The translations under genes and the position numbers were made by a program. Source: Parabacteroides goldsteinii (GTDB taxonomy: Bacteria; Bacteroidota; Bacteroidia; Bacteroidales; Tannerellaceae). Taken from it: 64,000 bases of DNA. The notes beneath the pieces were generated by a model. The model had not been told where the DNA came from, did not search any database, and saw only the letters and a program-made list of their open reading frames with translations. The stretch spans positions 54,579 to 118,578 of the forward strand of contig NZ_JADNBB010000011.1 in NCBI RefSeq assembly GCF_015550595.1, read 5' to 3'. Positions 60,655 through 64,000 of the stretch are shown here, one piece after another (position 1 is the stretch's first letter; every line of letters begins with the position of its first letter).

Positions 60655-60789
60655 ATGAAGCTAATAAATGAGAATCAACGACTGATAAAAAAAGAATCTG
60701 TCTCTTTATTCCCAAGAAAGAGACAGGCGGTCAGATTGCTTGATTTTTATTCGATTTCGAGGGCTAAAGTAGCAACTTTTAACGAGTAA
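60655..60789 (+). CDS. Conserved small ORF (44 aa) across the inverted repeat
   Basis: MKLINENQRLIKKES, then VSLFPRKRQAVRLLDFYSIS and RAKVATFNE. The second cassette (63595-63744) encodes the same C-terminus and a similar but not identical N-terminus (NENQRLIKKES versus NDNQRIVKKEP), despite nucleotide changes. The ORF enters the left inverted repeat (encoding SLFPRKRQ) and ends inside the 198-bp segment, so an inversion would change its C-terminus. It is basic, without signal or membrane segment. Possibly a leader peptide. Confidence 0.5.
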   Translation: MKLINENQRLIKKESVSLFPRKRQAVRLLDFYSISRAKVATFNE

Positions 60790-60954
60790 GGCAAGTTTTT
60801 GGTGACATTTTGATTAGAATTCAAAAATATTAAAGTTACGCCATCCTCCGGAGCGTAAGCGATCATTGACAAACTACATTATTTAAATCACTGGTATACA
60901 GCGATTAATAAGAAGCCATCAGTCCCCTGTCTCTTTCTTGGGAATAAAGAGACA
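60699..60954. promoter_or_regulatory. Candidate invertible segment, copy 1
   Basis: Perfect 29-bp inverted repeats at 60699-60727 and 60926-60954 flank 198 bp. Each arm is itself a dyad (GTCTCTTT and AAAGAGAC around an asymmetric centre), as expected for a site-specific recombinase site. Inside, TATTTTTG, a full -7 match, lies on the minus strand at 60822-60829, pointing away from the lipoprotein gene. If that box is a promoter, this assembly shows the OFF state. No invertase is encoded in the window. Confidence 0.7.
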
Positions 60955-61000
60955 ATCGAAACGGTCGGATTTAACATAAATGATGTAGTTAAAAAATGAT

Positions 61001-63400
61001 ATGAGGATGGCAAGTATAGAACGAAAATTAGAAACGAAAGGAGTCATTATGGTACTCTTAACACTAGGATTAATGAACATAGGTTGCGAGGATAAAATCG
61101 ACAGTCCGGTGGTCAATCCCTCGGAGGGAAAGACTGTCGAGGTAGCGCTGAATATCGGCTTTGCTGATGAAACAGACGGCTATGAACTGTCCGCATCAAC
61201 CAAAGCACTATCCAGAGAGGATGGAATTTTCAACGTGGAATTGACTCCGACGCTCACACCCCGTGCTACTACTACTTCAAAACCGGATGCTCTTTATAAA
61301 CTGGAGATAAGGCAATACAATAAAGATGGTAACTATCTTAACGGAAATGATCCCATCGATCAAGCCATTGGTCAAAAGCTGACCGTCAGTTTATCGGAAG
61401 CAACCGATTGCCAACTCGTTTTTGTTGCCTGGGGACAGGGTAGTGGCAAATCCTTAGGTAGTACAACCCTTTCCAAAGCACAGGAAGTTTCGATCGATGC
61501 TTCCACAATCGAATCAATAAAAGATGACAACATGAATGTTATGCCTTATATACTCCATCTGAAACATATAAACGTAACAGGTAGTGGCGCAAGCGGTATT
61601 ATAAGCAGTCCCAACGGTGAAGACGTACGCATCCTACTCAAACGTCTGGCCACTCGCCTGACATTTAATTGGGAGTATCCAACCAACACAGACTATAGCC
61701 TAAAGCAAATCCTGTTGGAAAGTATCCCCCTTAATTATAATGTAATACCTAAGCCCGACGAGAATGAAAACAATACCTATCCTTCTTTACTGGATCAGTA
61801 CACTACGATACAGCTATCTAAGAAAGATATAGAGAAAGGTAGTTATACTTGTTGGGTTCCGGCTAACGTACGTGGTACGAGTAATGAATCCAACAGCGCC
61901 CTATACCGTATCAAAGCGAATGCCCCGACGGGAAGCAGCTACGCCAGTTTTATTGCAGGCCATAAAAGCGATACCAAAAAGAAGCTCAACTACCGCGTCT
62001 ACCTCGGTGGTCCGGATTATACCGATTTTAACTTGTATGGCAATACTGACTATACATATACTGTTTCTTTTAAACATAAAGAACTTCCGGTCAACGACCG
62101 TCGTGTAACGATTATCGACCCGATACCCGCATCACAGAACAATGGCAACCTGGTACCTACCGCTAATTGTTTTATGGTAGTACCCGGTAGTGCTTTTTGC
62201 TTTGATCCGTTCAAATATCAGATAAAAGGAAATGACAATAATGTGAATACAACATTGAAAGGATGGGTTGACGGCGAAGGGGGGATAGCTTATGTCAGAG
62301 TGCTCTGGCAAACGAAAGAAAACGGTGATTTGGGTGACCCGGTGTTAGGTGTTGTAAACTCCGATGACGACCATACGAATGTTGTCGATATAAAAATGAT
62401 CGGTGGGGGAGATGTGTCTGCCGAATCTTCGGTAAATAATATCGATCAGGCATATATCTACTGTCGTGTAGCCCCGAATACCGCAGGTGGTAGCGGAGCA
62501 ATCGCCGCTTATAATAAAAGTAATCAAATTCTGTGGAGCTGGCACATCTGGGTAACCGATTATAGCCCCGATCCGAGAGGCGGTGAAGATGTACAGACTC
62601 CGGTGAATAAACGAAAACTGAAGTTTGAATATAAAAACTCCAGTTTCCTGCCCATGATGGATCGTAATCTGGGTGCAGCCGCTGGCTATATAGACTTTCC
62701 CCCCAATGAACTGGAAAAATCAAAGACGAACGGTTTTTACTATCAATGGGGGAGAAAAGATCCTTTCATAGGTAGCTATTCAAATACCAAGATCGAAAAG
62801 ATTCCATACACAGAAATAAAGAAAGATGCTCCTACAAAGGGATTATTAAGCCTGTTTGAAGGGGATGGAATTACATTTCATCCAACCGGGCTTGTCCAAA
62901 GGCTTGCTTCTTATCGGGATGTTTATAAAGACCCGGGGAATATGTATAAAGGCAATAGCAGTACTTCCTGGATTAGCAGTCAAACAGATGAGTACAGGAA
63001 TGCCTGGGGAGCCGGCATCACTAAAGGCCTTCATGACCCTTGTCCGGCAGGATGGCGTGTTGCAAACGGAAATAATTATACTCCATTACTTACAGGTCAA
63101 ACCAGTGGCAATCTATATTATCCGAGACTAAAAACAGGAACCGGCGTAAAAGATGGTGGCTACGTCCTCTATTACGATAAAGCAGGAATAAACACTACAT
63201 ACTTTTATCTGGCAGGCTATTGGGAGTTAACTGGGATGATAGAGATCAATACAGGGATGCACTTTTGGGGTGGGGATGCATTAGTAGATGGTAGCAGCAG
63301 AGGAAAATATATCTATTCGTCGCAGTCAGCAATGTGGCGATTTACTGGTGGCAATACGCGCGAATCCCTGCTTCTTCGTTGCATCCAGGAACAGGAATAG
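61001..63400 (+). CDS. DUF4906-type surface lipoprotein (fimbrillin-like)
   Basis: 799 residues; the ATG at 61001 or the one two codons later are both plausible. Lipobox LMNIGC near residue 29 follows an unusually long charged N-terminus. An N-terminal Mfa/fimbrillin-like region (about 45-370, VEVALNIGFADE ... FNWEYPTNTDYSLKQILLESIPLNYNV) leads into DUF4906 (about 385-560, ending SNQILWSWHIWVTDY), then a FISUMP-like C-terminus (MDRNLGA, YYQWGRKDPF, DPCPAGWRV). Such proteins are probable pilus or surface adhesin components. Immediately downstream is a paralogue with a near-identical start and promoter cassette. Confidence 0.85.
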   Translation: MRMASIERKLETKGVIMVLLTLGLMNIGCEDKIDSPVVNPSEGKTVEVALNIGFADETDGYELSASTKALSREDGIFNVELTPTLTPRATTTSKPDALYKLEIRQYNKDGNYLNGNDPIDQAIGQKLTVSLSEATDCQLVFVAWGQGSGKSLGSTTLSKAQEVSIDASTIESIKDDNMNVMPYILHLKHINVTGSGASGIISSPNGEDVRILLKRLATRLTFNWEYPTNTDYSLKQILLESIPLNYNVIPKPDENENNTYPSLLDQYTTIQLSKKDIEKGSYTCWVPANVRGTSNESNSALYRIKANAPTGSSYASFIAGHKSDTKKKLNYRVYLGGPDYTDFNLYGNTDYTYTVSFKHKELPVNDRRVTIIDPIPASQNNGNLVPTANCFMVVPGSAFCFDPFKYQIKGNDNNVNTTLKGWVDGEGGIAYVRVLWQTKENGDLGDPVLGVVNSDDDHTNVVDIKMIGGGDVSAESSVNNIDQAYIYCRVAPNTAGGSGAIAAYNKSNQILWSWHIWVTDYSPDPRGGEDVQTPVNKRKLKFEYKNSSFLPMMDRNLGAAAGYIDFPPNELEKSKTNGFYYQWGRKDPFIGSYSNTKIEKIPYTEIKKDAPTKGLLSLFEGDGITFHPTGLVQRLASYRDVYKDPGNMYKGNSSTSWISSQTDEYRNAWGAGITKGLHDPCPAGWRVANGNNYTPLLTGQTSGNLYYPRLKTGTGVKDGGYVLYYDKAGINTTYFYLAGYWELTGMIEINTGMHFWGGDALVDGSSRGKYIYSSQSAMWRFTGGNTRESLLLRCIQEQE

Positions 63401-63405
63401 TAAAT

Positions 63406-63467
63406 AACACCCGATGTAAGCCGGACTTGTATAAGGTATAAGGTCTCCCCCGGACCTGCCGGGTGTT
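63406..63467 (+). terminator. Possible long-stem terminator after the DUF4906 gene
   Basis: AACACCCG and CGGGTGTT bracket an inner CCGGAC/GTCTCCCCCGG structure, followed by a CTTTTTG stretch. A weaker call because the loop is long. Confidence 0.45.
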
Positions 63468-63487
63468 GCGCTGCTTTTTGTGTGTCT

Positions 63488-63535
63488 AAGAGTAACTTTT
63501 TCCCCTCTTGAGAGGGGGCAGGGGGTGTGTCATTG
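63488..63535. repeat. Half copy of the ftsY-rimO inverted-repeat element
   Basis: AGAGTAACTTTTTCCCC, CTCTTGAGAGGGG, GCAGGG and GGTGTGTC repeat, almost exactly, the left arm at 45127-45168. The right arm is missing. Confidence 0.8.
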
Positions 63536-63594
63536 GAACATCTGTTAATGTGTATCAAAAAAGGAAAGAGACAAGTACAAAAAAAGTAGTAAAA

Positions 63595-63744
63595 ATGGAA
63601 ACAAAGGAAGTAAACATAAAGAATGACAATCAACGGATAGTAAAAAAAGAGCCTGTCTCTTTATTCCCAAGAAAGAGACAGGCGGTCAGATTGCTTGATT
63701 TTTATTCGATTTCGAGGGCTAAAGTAGCAACTTTTAACGAGTAG
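63595..63744 (+). CDS. Conserved small ORF (49 aa), second cassette
   Basis: METKEVNIKNDNQRIVKKEP, then VSLFPRKRQAVRLLDFYSIS and RAKVATFNE. Same reading frame, stop position and C-terminus as the 44-residue ORF of the first cassette, with a five-residue longer N-terminus. See that entry for the argument that it may be translated. Confidence 0.5.
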   Translation: METKEVNIKNDNQRIVKKEPVSLFPRKRQAVRLLDFYSISRAKVATFNE

Positions 63745-63909
63745 AGCAAGTATTTGGTGACATTTTGATTAGAATTCAAAAATATTAAAGTTACGCCATC
63801 CTTCGGAGCGTAAGCGATCATTGACAAACCGCATCGTTTAAATCACTAGGACACAGCGGTTAATAAGAAGCCGTCAGTCCCCTGTCTCTTTCTTGGGAAT
63901 AAAGAGACA
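63654..63909. promoter_or_regulatory. Candidate invertible segment, copy 2
   Basis: The same perfect 29-bp inverted repeats, at 63654-63682 and 63881-63909, around 198 bp in the same orientation as copy 1. The minus-strand TATTTTTG is at 63777-63784. Confidence 0.7.
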
Positions 63910-63955
63910 ATCGAAACGGTCGGATTTAACATAAATGATGTAGTTAAAAAATGAT

Positions 63956-64000
63956 ATGAGGATGGCAAGTATAGAACGAAAATTAGAAACGAAAGGAGTT
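63956..64000 (+). CDS. Start of a second DUF4906-type lipoprotein gene, truncated
   Basis: ATG at 63956; the 15 visible codons (MRMASIERKLETKGV) are identical to the start of the gene at 61001. The rest is outside the window. Tandem paralogy with 61001-63400 is inferred from this and from the shared upstream cassette. Confidence 0.75.
   Translation, partial: MRMASIERKLETKGV

Larger units (their letters stand above)
60588..61040. repeat. Upstream copy of the duplicated DUF4906 promoter cassette
   Basis: About 450 bp shared with 63540-63995, beginning near CTGTTAATGTG and running through the start of the lipoprotein gene. Identity is very high from the left 29-bp inverted repeat onwards (offset 2955 bp) and lower before it. 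It contains the small ORF at 60655-60789 and the inverted repeats at 60699-60727 and 60926-60954. Confidence 0.9.
63540..64000. repeat. Downstream copy of the duplicated promoter cassette
   Basis: Second copy of 60588-61040, continuing to the window edge. The inverted repeats and 198-bp segment are kept at the same spacing. Scattered substitutions inside the segment are more common than in the repeats themselves, which are unchanged. Confidence 0.9.

Noticed and set aside
1..64000. Prophage, integrative element or IS insertion
   Set aside because: No integrase, transposase, relaxase, capsid or terminase-like ORF is seen; the mobile-looking DNA is limited to short non-coding palindromic repeats.

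Overview
The window comes from a Bacteroidales chromosome, most likely Parabacteroides or a close relative. The support is a SusC/SusD pair, the Bat aerotolerance operon, NspC, DUF4906 and PCMD lipoproteins, Bacteroidetes-type -7 promoter boxes (TAnnTTTG) close to many starts, and a base composition in the low-to-mid 40s percent GC by eye. The species cannot be settled without a search. I see no rRNA, tRNA, CRISPR array, IS element or prophage.

Layout. 1-18235 is a menaquinone locus on the minus strand, split in two by a plus-strand susC/susD pair (8397-12969). The promoter-distal part reads menD, menB, a fused menC-menE and two DUF3857 proteins. The other part reads an SF1 helicase, a HAD phosphatase, a HAD/hotdog thioesterase fusion and menF. 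Together they encode chorismate to DHNA, apart from MenH; MenA and the final methylase are not here. 18374-26232 holds a glycine-zipper lipoprotein, a membrane protein, a cysteine desulfidase family enzyme, a three-gene biotin-dependent acyl-CoA carboxylase and a CDGSH protein. 26449-30368 holds two secreted lipoproteins around a DUF6261 gene. 30452-39239 holds lptG, tgt, an Fe-S/DUF362 pair and small metabolic genes. 39236-46555 holds a membrane-anchored winged-helix regulator, uvrD/pcrA, nspC, ftsY and rimO. 46633-57551 runs from an HU protein and a membrane-spanning HU-LysM-like protein through moxR, a DUF58 gene and batA-E to a PAP2 phosphatase. 57653-64000 holds a universal stress protein, several very small proteins, and a tandem pair of DUF4906 surface lipoproteins (the second cut off by the window end).

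Most unusual signals. (1) Two intergenic arrays, at 28516-28736 and 49337-49561, each with six short degenerate palindromes at a strikingly constant pitch (40/41 bp and exactly 41 bp). They use different sequences but the same architecture, and fit no element class I know. (2) A duplicated cassette upstream of both DUF4906 genes with perfect 29-bp inverted repeats around a 198-bp segment, the layout of an invertible phase-variation switch, crossed by a conserved 44-49 residue small ORF. (3) A REP-like palindrome encoded in the linker of the MenC-MenE fusion; related palindromes occur at several other places. (4) A queuosine transglycosylase lacking the canonical zinc cysteines. (5) A single-pass protein joining an HU DNA-binding domain to a LysM-like domain.
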